A stretch of 64,000 nucleotides of DNA, taken from positions 261,843 through 325,842 of the forward strand of contig NC_009401.2 in the NCBI RefSeq assembly GCF_000002875.2. The letters are read 5' to 3'. The notes under the pieces were generated by a model that worked only from the letters and a program-made list of their open reading frames with translations, had not been told where the DNA came from and did no database searches. The stretch comes from Leishmania infantum JPCM5. Its lineage: Eukaryota; Euglenozoa; Kinetoplastea; Trypanosomatida; Trypanosomatidae. The translations under genes and the position numbers were made by a program. Below, one piece after another: positions 53,296 to 63,527 of the stretch. How positions within the stretch are numbered: the first letter of the stretch is position 1; each line of letters opens with the position of its first letter.

Positions 53296-55434
53296 TTAAA
53301 GGGACACAAACGCGGTGATGCCGATCTGAAAGCTCACAAAGCACACCACCGCAGTAACCACAGCAGTCAATGGTGACGTGAGAGACTGCAACACGCCTCT
53401 CTGGTTGAAGGCCCCTATGGAGAAGAAACTCATGGTAAGGCAGAAAAAAAGCGAAACAGAAAAGCACACCGCAGAGAGCGCGAGAACGGTAACATTCGCG
53501 ATGAACCCCTCCAATAGCCACACTTTGAAGAGCACAGGGACATATGGTTTGCACTCCGGCGACGACGGAGCTGCTTGCTCGCCGTCCTCTTTCCTCGCCT
53601 CGCTGTCACCTGCATTGGGTTGAGGCCCGCATCCGCTTTGATGACTTTCAAGGCGCCTGCAAATCATATTGGCAAGAGTCTTGTACCCATCGGGGAGCTC
53701 CGTGTTCATCGCGGTGGCCAAGATGCGGCCCTTCACCCACACGCTCTTCAGGAACTGCACGTACCCGAACGCACGCATCGTCACCTCGGCCGACGCACCG
53801 CTGCCGGCCTGCGTGAATGTCACAAGCGCCTCCGCGCGGAATGCATCACCAAACAGCACACCGGGTACCTGGCTTGAGAACTGCACCGCGAGCGTCGGCG
53901 CACCGCTCACCTTGAATAGAGCGTAGCGCTGGTACTCGATGTACGCGTACGGCTTCCCCATCATCGCCTTCACCAGCGTCGTGCACGTGAACTGGCGCTG
54001 GCCCCGGAACGCACCTCCGTCCTTTGTTGGCCGCCACGGCTCCCACTTCTGGTCCGTGTCCTTCCGCTCTGTGTGGTAGTCCTCCAGCACAGCAGTGCCG
54101 TCGTCGAAGCACACGCCGAACACGTCGAGGACCCCCTTCCCGGTGCACAGCTTCACGGGTGTCATCAACTCCTTCCCGAAGCATGAGAAGTCGCTAAGCG
54201 CGCTGCCATAATCCGTCTCCACCTGCGAGAACGCGTCCATCGACGCCACAGCGGGCATCTTGCCTTCATCGTTTTCGCTCGTCGTTGTTTTGAAGACAAG
54301 TGGGCCTGAGACCCCAGAGTCTTCCGCCGTCTCCTTCTGCTGGGCCTTTGAGGCTTGAAACGTGGACTCGATCACATTCAAGGCAGCATCACGGCTCGTA
54401 AAGTTTGAGAAGCTCATCGAGACGCCAGATTTGAGCTGCACGTAAAAGCCATCGAGTAGGACAAGCTTCTGCTCCTTTTCGATTTTTTCCACGTCACAGA
54501 ACTTGATCTCTATTCTTGAATCCATCATCGGAGAAACAAAGAGAATGAAGTTCTGAGTAACCCACATTTTTCCCAGCCGGCTGGCGCCGAATTGGTAGCA
54601 GCACGTGAACGAGTCCTTGACTGTTTCTGTCTGAGGAAGCGACGGAAAAAAGCGCCGGAATTCTGAAATTGTCACGAGGCGGACGTCGTTGCTAACTTCC
54701 TGAAGTCTATTTTTTCGAATTTGCAACGAGCTTCTCTCCTGCGACAACCCACTAGTGATCTGTTTTTCTACCACAGCCGGAGTACCCACTTGCGAAGCGG
54801 ATAAGGAAGCGGTAACTCGGTCGCGCTCGGTACACACGTCGGAGTCTTGCTTACCGTTCGTGTACTGGTGATTGATGGGTGACAGGGGCTGTGAGTCTTG
54901 GGACTGATTGTCTCTTGCCTCGGCACCACCGCGATTGGCGACTGAGCTGGTTCGACTCGTAGGTCTACTTACAAGGCCAGCCGAGGACGAAGCGTCAGAT
55001 TCAGGTTCAGGGTAAAGGGAGGCAGCCCTATCCGCAGCGTACTTCTCGCGAACAGACCACAGAGTCTTCAATAAGTTGTACATTTGGGTCACCCCCGTCG
55101 AGATGAAAGCTGTGAAATCGTGCTCCACTCGTGCCTTTGTGACTAAGACAATGGTGTCGCAGACAAAGCTCGTTTTCCTCTCCAATGTAAGGACATTTTC
55201 CAAGAGAATAATGACAGGCTCTTCAATGAACGACGATGTGAAGCAAATCCGCAGAGGTGTCACGTACATCCTCCCCATCCGCACGAGTTTCCGACGTATC
55301 AGGCCACAGTTGCACGACTGGACCAGTTTTTCACGCTGATTTATCTCTGGAAACAGCTGATGAAAAAATTGTTCTTCAGGGCTGCTTGTCGTGATTAACT
55401 GCGCCTTTACATCGGAAGCCGCAGAGTTGGGCAT
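53296..55434 (-). CDS. GRAM-GRAM-VASt membrane protein (Lam/GRAMD1-like)
   Basis: A 712-aa protein with the layout of membrane-contact-site sterol transporters. GRAM domain 1 is at about 20-127 (FHQLFPEINQREKLVQSCNC start is typical), and a second GRAM domain lies at about 259-358 (FRRFFPSLPQTETVKDSFTC, then GKMWVTQNFILFVSPM). The VASt domain runs from about 381 to 585. Hydrophobic helices near 640-668 and 690-710 anchor the C-terminus, as in yeast Lam and animal Aster proteins, which move sterol between ER and plasma membrane. Leishmania makes ergosterol-type sterols, so such a role is reasonable but inferred. The VASt block is conspicuously richer in G/C at third codon positions than the flanking GRAM part of the same gene. 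Confidence 0.9.
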   Translation of the reverse strand: MPNSAASDVKAQLITTSSPEEQFFHQLFPEINQREKLVQSCNCGLIRRKLVRMGRMYVTPLRICFTSSFIEEPVIILLENVLTLERKTSFVCDTIVLVTKARVEHDFTAFISTGVTQMYNLLKTLWSVREKYAADRAASLYPEPESDASSSAGLVSRPTSRTSSVANRGGAEARDNQSQDSQPLSPINHQYTNGKQDSDVCTERDRVTASLSASQVGTPAVVEKQITSGLSQERSSLQIRKNRLQEVSNDVRLVTISEFRRFFPSLPQTETVKDSFTCCYQFGASRLGKMWVTQNFILFVSPMMDSRIEIKFCDVEKIEKEQKLVLLDGFYVQLKSGVSMSFSNFTSRDAALNVIESTFQASKAQQKETAEDSGVSGPLVFKTTTSENDEGKMPAVASMDAFSQVETDYGSALSDFSCFGKELMTPVKLCTGKGVLDVFGVCFDDGTAVLEDYHTERKDTDQKWEPWRPTKDGGAFRGQRQFTCTTLVKAMMGKPYAYIEYQRYALFKVSGAPTLAVQFSSQVPGVLFGDAFRAEALVTFTQAGSGASAEVTMRAFGYVQFLKSVWVKGRILATAMNTELPDGYKTLANMICRRLESHQSGCGPQPNAGDSEARKEDGEQAAPSSPECKPYVPVLFKVWLLEGFIANVTVLALSAVCFSVSLFFCLTMSFFSIGAFNQRGVLQSLTSPLTAVVTAVVCFVSFQIGITAFVSL
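53686..54294 (-). repeat. 609-bp VASt block, copy 2
   Basis: Partner of the block at 51982-52590, embedded in the middle of the GRAM-GRAM-VASt gene. The DNA on both sides is unrelated to the flanks of copy 1. Confidence 0.9.
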
Positions 55435-55749
55435 TCTCGTGCCTTTTGTAATAACACGCTGTCAGAAAAAGCCGTGATGTAAGAAAGTAATCGGTGAGCT
55501 TCCTTGAACTTTGCTGCGTCGAAAGAAACCAAAAGAAAGAGGGCCAGTGAAGAAGGAAATAGCCAGAATCTAGGGCATTTCCGAGGAGAGGACAAAAGTT
55601 CCGCGCTTGCGCATTGAAGCGAGTCAACACTCAGACTCCGAGCCGCACAGCATACGCAGCTAAGCCGCCAAAAACAAAAATCGATTTGTACACCAAGCAC
55701 ATGACAAGAATACCAACATTGAGAACAACAACAATTTTTTTCTTTGCGT
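55435..55749. other. Intergenic region
   Basis: A+T-richer than the intergenic DNA further left; lies between the GRAM-GRAM-VASt start and SIDER copy E. No gene is supported. Confidence 0.5.
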
Positions 55750-56310
55750 GTCCATTCGGCCACACAACATGAGGCCCAACTCCACTCTCGAGCCGCCGAC
55801 CCTGCCCTGCCACAGGCCACCCGTCGCGTGGCGCGAAGCAGCCGTAGACACACGCCGGCGCGGCACTGCGCCAACTCGGGCATCGCAGCACGGCCTCTGC
55901 CTCGAGCCCTCCCCACCCACCCGCCTTGCAGTGCCGCCTCACAGCCGCTCCCCATTTGTGCCGGTGGCCGCGTGGTGCATCTCCCGCGGTGGCGCAGGCT
56001 CCCTCCACCGGTGGGCGGCGAGGGCGGGGCGGGATGTGTTCGAGTCGCGCTGGCGCCTCGTCGATCGTATGGATGGTGCAGGCGTGCTCGCGGTCTCGGG
56101 TCGCTCCGACGCCACGCCGTCGAGGGTGTGGCCGTCGGCATCGGTGGCGATGAGGTGCCCTGACTTCGCCACGTCGCAGGCGCTCGGCCCTGTGACCGCC
56201 GGAAGTGGCTCTGGCACTTGGCAGGGACAGAGGGACCGCCTGGCTTCCTCACACAGTAGGGGTGCTGGACCCTGAGATGCCACGCACGGAAAGGTGTTCT
56301 CCGTCAGCAG
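55750..56310 (-). mobile_element. SIDER retroposon, copy E
   Basis: A ~560-bp copy in the transcription direction, ending only about 60 bp from the stop codon of the 442-aa protein gene, so very probably in its 3' UTR. The interior matches the other copies, but the 5' end (minus strand CTGCTGACGGAGAACACC) has lost the CCCTGA half of the terminal pairing. The 3' end is the GGCCGAATGGAC subtype shared with copy D, followed on the minus strand by an A-rich tract. Confidence 0.85.
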
Positions 56311-56372
56311 AGCTAGAAGAGCAAGACGAAAAAAAAAAAAAACAACGTTGAAGAAGCTTACTAACTAGTAAC

Positions 56373-57701
56373 CTAATGCTCCTTCACTTCCACCAACGCA
56401 ACATCGTACACATTCGGCCCCGGAGGCTTCGAGTCCCTCAGCCTTTCAACGTAGTTTCGAAGATAACGCTTGCCTTCTTCATTTTTCCCCATCACAGCAT
56501 ACCCATGGTGCATCGGTGTCGCCCACAAGCTTCCGGATATAAACTCTACAAGCTGCGTTGAAAGATTCGGCTTGTCTAACCATATGTCGTAATGCGGTCC
56601 TTCCGACTCATTTAAGTGCAAAGCTGTCACCTTCGCCTTGGTGATCTGCTCAATGAGGTGCGCAATGCAGAGTGGCGGAACGTCCACGCTGACATTTCGC
56701 ATTGTTACATCCGGCTGGCGCGACGAGAGTCGCCCGTACAAGGTCCTCAGTGTGCACCTTGCACAGGCGTAGTTAAACAGCTCGAGCTCAACACTCTTGA
56801 GACCCTTGGGGTGAATGGAGAACGAGTGTGCAAACAAATTTGTGCTCGATTTCCTCGGTACCATCGGAGAAGGAGTTATAACTTCCTTTCCATCAACAGT
56901 CGTAGCTGACCACGAGCCTGGATGAATAGCAACTTCGTTCTCACCGGCGACTACAGGAGTTACCGTGACCTCGGGATGCGGGCTCCATGGTTTCGCGTAA
57001 GCGGACAGCGAATCTTTCCCGGTCGCGGTCTCCTTTTTTACCGCCGGTGCTGGAGGAAGTGCAGGTGAAACATACGGTATATGGCCAACATTCACGGGGG
57101 CTGTTGGCGACAGGTGTGCGATAGGAACAAATGGCTGCGGGCTCCACTGGCCAATTTTAATCGAGAGCCCGTTAGCTTCGCCAACCAAAGTTGTTTGCAG
57201 TGCCGGATCGCTAAGGGATACAGGGGAGAACGGCTTTGCGTCGATATTGAAGGCAGCCTTTTGCGGCTTTCGGGGAGTGCTGGGAGAGGTGGTTTCTGTC
57301 TTTGGGCTCTCAGCAGTCAATACGGCACCGCTGGTACTTGCTTCCTGATCAGGCGACTTGTCGGGAACCTTTGCGGTAGCGGCTGTGGGAGCTTCTGCAA
57401 AAGCCTCAGCAGGAATTCGGGCAGCCTCCGAACCCACTATAACTGGGTGTTCCTCTTTCACCTCCTCACTTGCGGCATTAGCGATGGACTCTTCAGCAGG
57501 AGGGATCTTTCTCTCGAGGCTCTCCTCAGTCGCGTCTTGTACGAGGGCAGTCTCTACAGGGACAGTTTTCACAACAGTATTTTCTTCCTGTACGTCAGTT
57601 GCAGTTAGGCCCTCAGTAGCAGCAGTTTCAGCCTTGGCGCTTTCCACAACTGCCTCCTCAAGTTTTTCAGCACCCGCCGCAGAATCAGACATCTTTTTCA
57701 A
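56373..57701 (-). CDS. Hypothetical protein with repeated Trp-Ser-Pro motifs
   Basis: A 442-aa protein, function unknown. The first ~150 residues are acidic, Ala/Glu/Thr/Val-rich and disordered. The middle part carries repeated short motifs, KPFSPVSL, GQWSPQPFVP, KPWSPHPEVTV and GSWSATTV, spaced about 40-60 residues apart. The C-terminal ~150 residues look globular (LKSVELELFNYACARCTLRTLYGRL, then PHYDIWLDKPNLSTQLVEFISG and YLRNYVERLRD). I recognise no family. A second ATG three codons in (57692, MSDSAAGAEKLEE) is an equally good start. This is the first protein gene of the minus-strand unit. Its codon use is visibly more A/T-rich at third positions than that of genes further left. Confidence 0.78.
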   Translation of the reverse strand: MKKMSDSAAGAEKLEEAVVESAKAETAATEGLTATDVQEENTVVKTVPVETALVQDATEESLERKIPPAEESIANAASEEVKEEHPVIVGSEAARIPAEAFAEAPTAATAKVPDKSPDQEASTSGAVLTAESPKTETTSPSTPRKPQKAAFNIDAKPFSPVSLSDPALQTTLVGEANGLSIKIGQWSPQPFVPIAHLSPTAPVNVGHIPYVSPALPPAPAVKKETATGKDSLSAYAKPWSPHPEVTVTPVVAGENEVAIHPGSWSATTVDGKEVITPSPMVPRKSSTNLFAHSFSIHPKGLKSVELELFNYACARCTLRTLYGRLSSRQPDVTMRNVSVDVPPLCIAHLIEQITKAKVTALHLNESEGPHYDIWLDKPNLSTQLVEFISGSLWATPMHHGYAVMGKNEEGKRYLRNYVERLRDSKPPGPNVYDVALVEVKEH

Positions 57702-58256
57702 CGTAGACTTCCTTACGGCGCTTAAAAATTATGTTAGAGATATAGCTTGTGCGTTTATGCACCTTCATTGAGTGTCAAAAGAAAGAATTGAGGGGAAAAG
57801 GAAATACAGGTGTGCATCTTCGAGAATTTCTACTCGACCGAAACAATATCACCACGAATATTGCGAGATGCCGGAATTCGCAAGCCCGCAGCATTGTGTG
57901 CCTGCTGGGATATTCCCAAGAGTGTGGGCGACTCCTCCGAAACATAATTACCACAGCTATCCGAAAGCATCTCAATCTGCTACACAACAGAATTGCCGAT
58001 TAACAGAACGTGATACCCTGCTGCACAAACAATGTGCACTCAACACTCACTGAAACCACAAATATAATAATCCTCGAAAAATCTAGCTGTTCAAAAAACC
58101 CTTTCACAACATTCACCACCCCCTTTCTGCACACACAGCATCACCGCCTAAGACTAAGTTTCCACTCCTTCAGCAGCAGCTCACTCCACCTATCATTGTT
58201 AAATACCGTTTCCATTGCGACATCAGCAAAAACACTGATTACAACATCCAAGCCAT
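57702..58256. other. Upstream region of the first minus-strand gene
   Basis: A+T-richer, CA-containing DNA with no supported gene. It holds the 5' end of the first transcript of the minus-strand unit. Confidence 0.5.
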
Positions 58257-58783
58257 CGTGGCATCTCAGGGTCCAGCACCCCCACTGTGTGAGGAAGCCA
58301 GGCGGTCCCTCTGTCCCTGCCAAGTGCCAGAGCCACTTCCGGCGGTCACAGGGCCGAGCGCCTGCGACGTGGCGAAGTCAGGGCGCCTCATCGCCACCGA
58401 TGCCGACGGCCACACCCTCGACGGCGTGGCGTCGGAGCGACCCGAGACCGCGAGCACGCCTGCACCATCCATACGATCGACGAGGCGCCAGCGCGACTCG
58501 AGCACATCCCGCCCCGCCCTCGCCGCCCACCGGTGGAGGGAGCCTGCGCCACCGCGGGAGATGCACCACGCGGCCACCGGCACAAATGGGGAGCGGCTGT
58601 GAGGCGGCACTGCAAGGCGGGTGGGTGGGGAGGGCTCGAGGCAGAGGCCGTGCTGCGATGCCCGAGTTGGCGCAGTGCCGCGCCGGCGTGTGTCTACGGC
58701 TGCTTCGCGCCACGCGACGGGTGGCCTGTGGCAGGGCAGGGTCGGCGGCTCGAGAGTGGAACGGGACCTCACGTTATATGAAG
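58257..58783 (+). mobile_element. SIDER retroposon, copy F (5'-truncated)
   Basis: Starts abruptly at CGTGGCATCTCAGGG; the ~28 nt that precede this point in the other copies are absent. The interior is nearly identical to the other copies, and the 3' end diverges after GGGACCTCA. It is directed away from the minus-strand genes. Confidence 0.85.
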
Positions 58784-59223
58784 AAATCGATATTTGACCT
58801 CCAAAAGAAAGCCTGTAAAACGGGCGTGGCAAAGGACTGAAAAACAACCTTTTTCCTGGTTAGGATTTATGGTGACTACACGCACCCTTGTTGCACCCCG
58901 ATGTGAGAAGCATTTGCTGCCTTTGTCGAAGAATTAACTGGAGAGTACTTTGATTAAAACATTTGACCATATGAGTCCCTTTGGAAAGTTAAGATGGGGC
59001 GCCCACGGACTTATACACAAAAAACCACCAGTCGTTTTTCTTTCACCAAAACTTATCTAAGGCAACCCCCCCCCCCAGTCTACCTAAGCCCTTTTCAACA
59101 CTCAAGCGCCGCTACCATCAACGAATTTCATACAACCGGTTTCGCCCTCTCTCGGGATATCGCAGACACTTAACAATCTCGTCAGTGCCCAATGCATTGC
59201 TACCCATTTTACCTTCCAATTGG
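58784..59223. other. Spacer between SIDER copies with poly-C tract
   Basis: A+T-richer DNA with an 11-nt C run at 59066-59076. No gene is supported. Poly-dC/dG tracts have been reported near Leishmania transcription start regions, so the tract is recorded. Confidence 0.5.
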
Positions 59224-59770
59224 CCCTGCCGACCAAAATCATCACAGCGCATCTTCCCAGCCCAGTACCCCCACTGTGTGAGGAAGCCAGGCGGTCCCTC
59301 TGTCCCTGCCAAGTGCCAGAGCCACTTCCGGCGGTCACAGGGCCGAGCGCCTGCGACGTGGCGAAGTCAGGGCGCCTCATCGCCACCGATGCCGACGGCC
59401 ACACCCTCGACAGCGTGGCGTCGGAGCGACCCGAGACCGCGAGCACGCCTGCACCATCCATACGATCGACGAGGCGCCAGCGCGACTCGAGCACATCCCG
59501 CCCCGCCCTCGCCGCCCACCGGTGGAGGGAGCCTGCGCCACCGCGGGAGATGCACCACGCGGCCACCGGCACAAATGGGGAGCGGCTGTGAGGCGGCACT
59601 GCAAGGCGGGTGGGTGGGGAGGGCTCGAGGCAGAGGCCGTGCTGCGATGCCCGAGTTGGCGCAGCGCCGCGCCGGCGTGTGTCTACGGCTGCTTCGCGCC
59701 ACGCGACGGGTGGCCTGTGGCAGGGCAGGGTCGGCGGCTCGAGAGTGGAGTTGGACCTCGCGCCCGACGG
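59224..59770 (+). mobile_element. SIDER retroposon, copy G (diverged ends)
   Basis: Interior nearly identical to the other copies from ACCCCCACTGTGTGAGG onward. The 5' signature is heavily changed (CCCTGCCGACCAAAATC...CATCTTCCCAGCCCAGTACC) but still alignable, so this looks like an old insertion whose interior was refreshed. The 3' end diverges after GAGTGGAGTTGGACC. Confidence 0.8.
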
Positions 59771-61751
59771 TCCAACAGGCTTTTTTAAACGAAGAAGAAA
59801 ACCCACCTTACTAAATTTTTTGGGTAAAGCTGGAAGCTTTTTTTTTTTCGAAAGTTAGAGAAACGGTAGGGACACCTTTTAAAGACCTGAAATGTTTTTT
59901 TATGCTTTTTGTGTTGATGCCGGTAGGGGGATAAGGTTTTTTTGTTTATTAGGAGAGGAGCTGGTGTTGTATCTTGTTTTGCTCGCGTCTCGTGGAAATA
60001 ATGCGGGGGGAAAAGAAAGTGGCAGAGGGCATCAAAGTTTGTTTGGCCGTTAGGAAAGCAAGCAGCTTTATTGCGAGTTTAACATAAAAAAAAAGAATCA
60101 GCGCTGTTGGCATCCCCGGGTGGTCTTTACGGTGCGGCCTTGCGTTTTTCTTGTGTGATCAAAGCCCCCGGCAGCGGCTCCTAGCGCCGGCAAAAGCAAA
60201 CACCGGACCCAACAATTACATAATTGCCGGAAATATTAACAGAAGGAACAATATTCCAGCGTTTTGTGGCTGTAAGATAAAGGCTTTTGTGGGAAGTGTT
60301 AACCTGAAAAAATGAGCGAGCGACGAAAGAGATGATTGTGGCACAAGCGAATTTTTTTTTTGCGTGCTCTCAGGTGAAGTCGTACAGATGGCCAGGGCGC
60401 CGCCACATAAGTAGCCGAACATGGTTTTTTCGGAGATTGTGAAATGATGATGTTGGTGAGACGAATCTAGGGGGAACAATGAGCTAGCGCCTTTTTTAAC
60501 CAGGGCGTCTTAGGAAGGAAAAACCTGTAGAAGACAAAGGCGCTGGCGCCGAGCGTGGCAAATATGCCCGTTGCGGCTTTTTGCGGAAGTCATTACTGCC
60601 TTTTTTTTGTGTATTTGGAAGCCGCCTGCCCGTACGTCGGGCGCCTTGCCTTTCTGCTTTTAAAAGGGCACACGTGAATTTACTAAATCTGACGTGGCTC
60701 TTACTAAGCGCTTTGGGGGGGGAGCAGGCGCTTTTTTAAGCGGCGCGAAGTCATCCCCGTTTCTGTTTTTTGGAAGCGCTTAATGTAAAAAAAGCACTTT
60801 GGCTGCCCCGGTTGTCGGTAAAAAGATGTGGCTGCCGTCGGCGCCGGGGGTCACAAAAAGAGAATAACCACCGCTGGCTTGCGAAGGGCCAAGCCAGTCG
60901 GGGACAAACTCCCCACGCGGTATGCTTTGTCTTTGTAGCTGCCGTAAAACAAAGGCCCCGCGTTTGCGTTAAAACGCGCGCCGGTGACGGCCGGCAGAAA
61001 ACGGGCGAATGGCCTTATGCCTGGGCAAAAGCATTTTTTTTTAAGGCAAAGGCGGCGTTTACACTAGGTAGCGGCCTTCGACCTTGCGAGGTGACGGCGT
61101 GAAAATGGCGGGGCGCGCCTACAGCATTCGTGTTTTGTGCTTGCTTTGAAATTTGCTTAAAGGGGGTTTGAATGCGGGGCGACAAAAGGCGGCGATATGG
61201 CGGGCCGAGGGCGGCGGCACCACCCCCGGCCGCCGCCTTCCCAAAACCCCTGCGTTCCCAGAAAAGCCGCGGGACGCAGACGGGGGCCTGCCGCCGCCCC
61301 TGCGCTTCAACAATTGCGCGGCACAAGGTGTCCCAGCGGCGGCGCGTGGGGGCACCAAAGACGCCAAAGGGCGGGCCCCACCTCTTTCTTAATCGGGAAA
61401 TTGCCTTTTTTTTGGCGGTGGGTTTTGCCAACCGCTAGGAATGAAAAGAGAAAAAACCGCGACCGGCACCCCAAAAGCAAAAGGCGGCACAGCAGAAACT
61501 ACCGAGGCATCATGGAAGAAAAAAGACAGCGCAGCTCTTTGAAAGCCTGAATGGGCCACGTTTTTGGCCAACGCATGCAAACACGCCCGGCTTGCTTGGC
61601 CAAAAGGGCGTGTGGTTCCCGGAAAAGGCCGCCCTGTGGGGCTGCGGTTTTTCGCGGTTCGCCATAAAGAAGCACAGCCAAAGGGGCCCCGAAATTCCAG
61701 GAAGAGCGCAGCAGTGTTTCTTTTTCGCAAAAGTTGTGGGTGGGCCACGGT

Positions 61752-61836
61752 GCGGTTTCGTGGGGGTTGGTGGGGGTTGGTTCGCCTGGTTCCCCGAAGC
61801 GGCTTTTTCGCGAAGGCGGGGGGTCCACGAAACCGC
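61752..61836. repeat. Inverted repeat around a G-rich loop
   Basis: Twelve-nt arms GCGGTTTCGTGG (61752-61763) and its reverse complement (61825-61836) enclose about 61 nt with G-rich tracts. Confidence 0.7.
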
Positions 61837-63374
61837 CCCCACCCCACCCCACCGGCGCAAGAGCACACCCCCAAGCCGCAAAGAAACAGAAGACACCATA
61901 TTTTTACCGGAGGGTTGGCATTCATCGCATGGCGTCGTGGCGCGGATGCTGTTTGCTCGGCGCCTTGAAGGGGCTCTGTGGGTGCGGCGGGGGTTTTCTT
62001 GAGAGTTTTTTTTGCGAGTGGGAGGCCCAGGTTGGGGTCGCGGCGAAAATAGAAGATCTAGGGGATGCGGCTTTATTTCTGAAGATGTTGGTGGCTTGGT
62101 TAAAAATGGTGGGGGTTAGATGGCGGGGGCCGGTTGCGCACCACCTTTTGCGTCCGGCTGCTTGGTGAAAAGGCGGGGGGTGGCCTGGAAAATGGGGCGG
62201 GAGGGAAAAAGACAAAAAAGTGAACAGCAGCACCGGCGGGATCGCGAAAAGCTCGCTCGCGAAAAAGGTGGGTGGGGCCTTCGGGCGGGGATCGCCACCA
62301 CGGGTGGCGGGGGGGGGGCGCGTGTCTGCCGCCGGGGTCCCCATACGGTTTGCTGACGGCGGCCGCCCCCTAGGGGCTGGAAAGACCTAAAAGGGCCCCA
62401 GCTCGCCGCCGCCTGCCCGATTCTCGCGCATAGAAGCCGGGATTCTTGCTCGAAAGAAGGCGTTTTGAGTCCCGAGCAGAAGCAAAACAGTGTTTTTGTT
62501 GGGGCGCACGCGTGGGCTTTTTGTAACGGCCAAATATGTGCAAAAGAAAATGTGAAAATCATCTCGCAACGCGCTTTGAAAGACAATGGTCAAGCCCGTC
62601 TTCGAAACCAACAACAGTGCCACCCCAGACAATCGGAGGGGAGGTATGCATGAGCAAAGCATAAAGGGCAATTATTTTCACGCAGCGGCGGCCATCTGCC
62701 GCCAGTGTGGGCGCTATCTTGGGTGCCTTGTGGGTTTGCGTGGGCTCTCTCCCCGGAAAAGTCGCACTTCATCATAGAAAGCAGCGCGTCCGCTGTTTCT
62801 TCGTTTCGCCGCTGGTTTGTGGGTGAATGTGTGGTTGAAGATCTGCGCTATTCGCTCTCTTTTTTTTTGTGCGGTGATTTGTTGCCTCCGTAGTCGCGGC
62901 GTTTGCCCTGGGGCCCGGGGGATACTCTTTCCTTTTGGTCGCGGAAGGGGGCGACAGGTAGGCTTGAGTTTCGGGGGGAGGGGGTGAAAGGAAGGGGATT
63001 TGAGGAGGCAGGAGGGTGGGATCTCCTATCCTTTGCGTGAGGCGGAACTCTTTCAGAAAACTCGGTGCCACAAATATTCCGAGAACAGCGTCATCATTTC
63101 AACGGGGCTGGTTTGGGGATTTCCGCGGGCGGCTGTGGCGGCTTTGCGGGGCTCATATTGCACGCCCTGGCGCGTGGTTAAGGCTACATCCTCGGACGCT
63201 GAGGGGGTCTATCCTCCGATATGTTTATTTCACACATAAAATAAAAAGGCACTCATGGGTTAAGCATTTTTGTGAAAGCAATGGGATTTCGGTTTTCCAG
63301 AAAGGGCGGGGAACAGGCAAAGGAAGCTGCTTTCACCGGGTTTGCTTGTTAGCACGTTTTCCCCAGCTGAAGGG

Positions 63375-63378
63375 AAAA
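63375..63378 (-). terminator. Pol III terminator of tRNA-Asp
   Basis: Four T residues in the transcript immediately after the tRNA-Asp 3' end. Confidence 0.7.
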
Positions 63379-63379
63379 G

Positions 63380-63451
63380 CTTCCCGGCCGGGAATTGAAC
63401 CCGGGTCACCCGCGTGACAGGCGGGTATACTAACCACTATACTACCGAGAA
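63380..63451 (-). tRNA. tRNA-Asp (GTC)
   Basis: A 72-nt cloverleaf on the minus strand: acceptor TTCTCGG with CCGGGAA, D-arm region GTATAGTGGTTAGTATAC, anticodon loop CTGTCAC (anticodon GTC), T-arm GGGTTCAATTCCC, discriminator G. No intron. A TTTT on the minus strand (plus 63375-63378) follows the 3' end and serves as Pol III terminator. The B box is intact. Confidence 0.95.
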
Positions 63452-63527
63452 CCCAATGAGAGGCGCTCGATAATTGAAACTTTTTTTCTTCCAAATCGAC
63501 TTTAACTTTTCAGATTCACGAGAACGA

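Larger units (their letters stand above)
59771..63379. other. Compositionally odd gene-free region
   Basis: About 3.6 kb with no credible gene. It lacks the CA/GT and purine tracts of the other intergenic DNA and instead shows many separate T-runs and A-runs (6-11 nt), G-runs and C-runs, and short inverted repeats, for example GCGGTTTCGTGG at 61752-61763 with its complement at 61825-61836. G-rich stretches such as GGGGGTTGGTGGGGGTTGG (61772-61790 region) could form quadruplexes. The position between the last protein gene and a tRNA cluster suits a transcription start or strand-switch region, or a centromere; sequencing artefact is also possible. Confidence 0.5.

Noticed and set aside
55407..56252. 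281-codon minus-strand frame running out of SIDER copy E
   Set aside because: The coding look comes from the repeat; it overlaps the start of the GRAM-GRAM-VASt gene and has no conserved domain outside the element.
31346..59770. CRISPR or tandem satellite interpretation of the seven repeats
   Set aside because: The repeats are ~550 bp, kilobases apart and in both orientations, with retroposon-type ends.
61015..61431. Open frames in the odd region near 61.0-62.6 kb
   Set aside because: Short overlapping frames in several phases, rich in Pro, Gly and Arg, with no domain and no splice-type tract.
59771..63379. Telomere or subtelomere
   Set aside because: No TTAGGG-type array is present, and intact tRNA genes follow.
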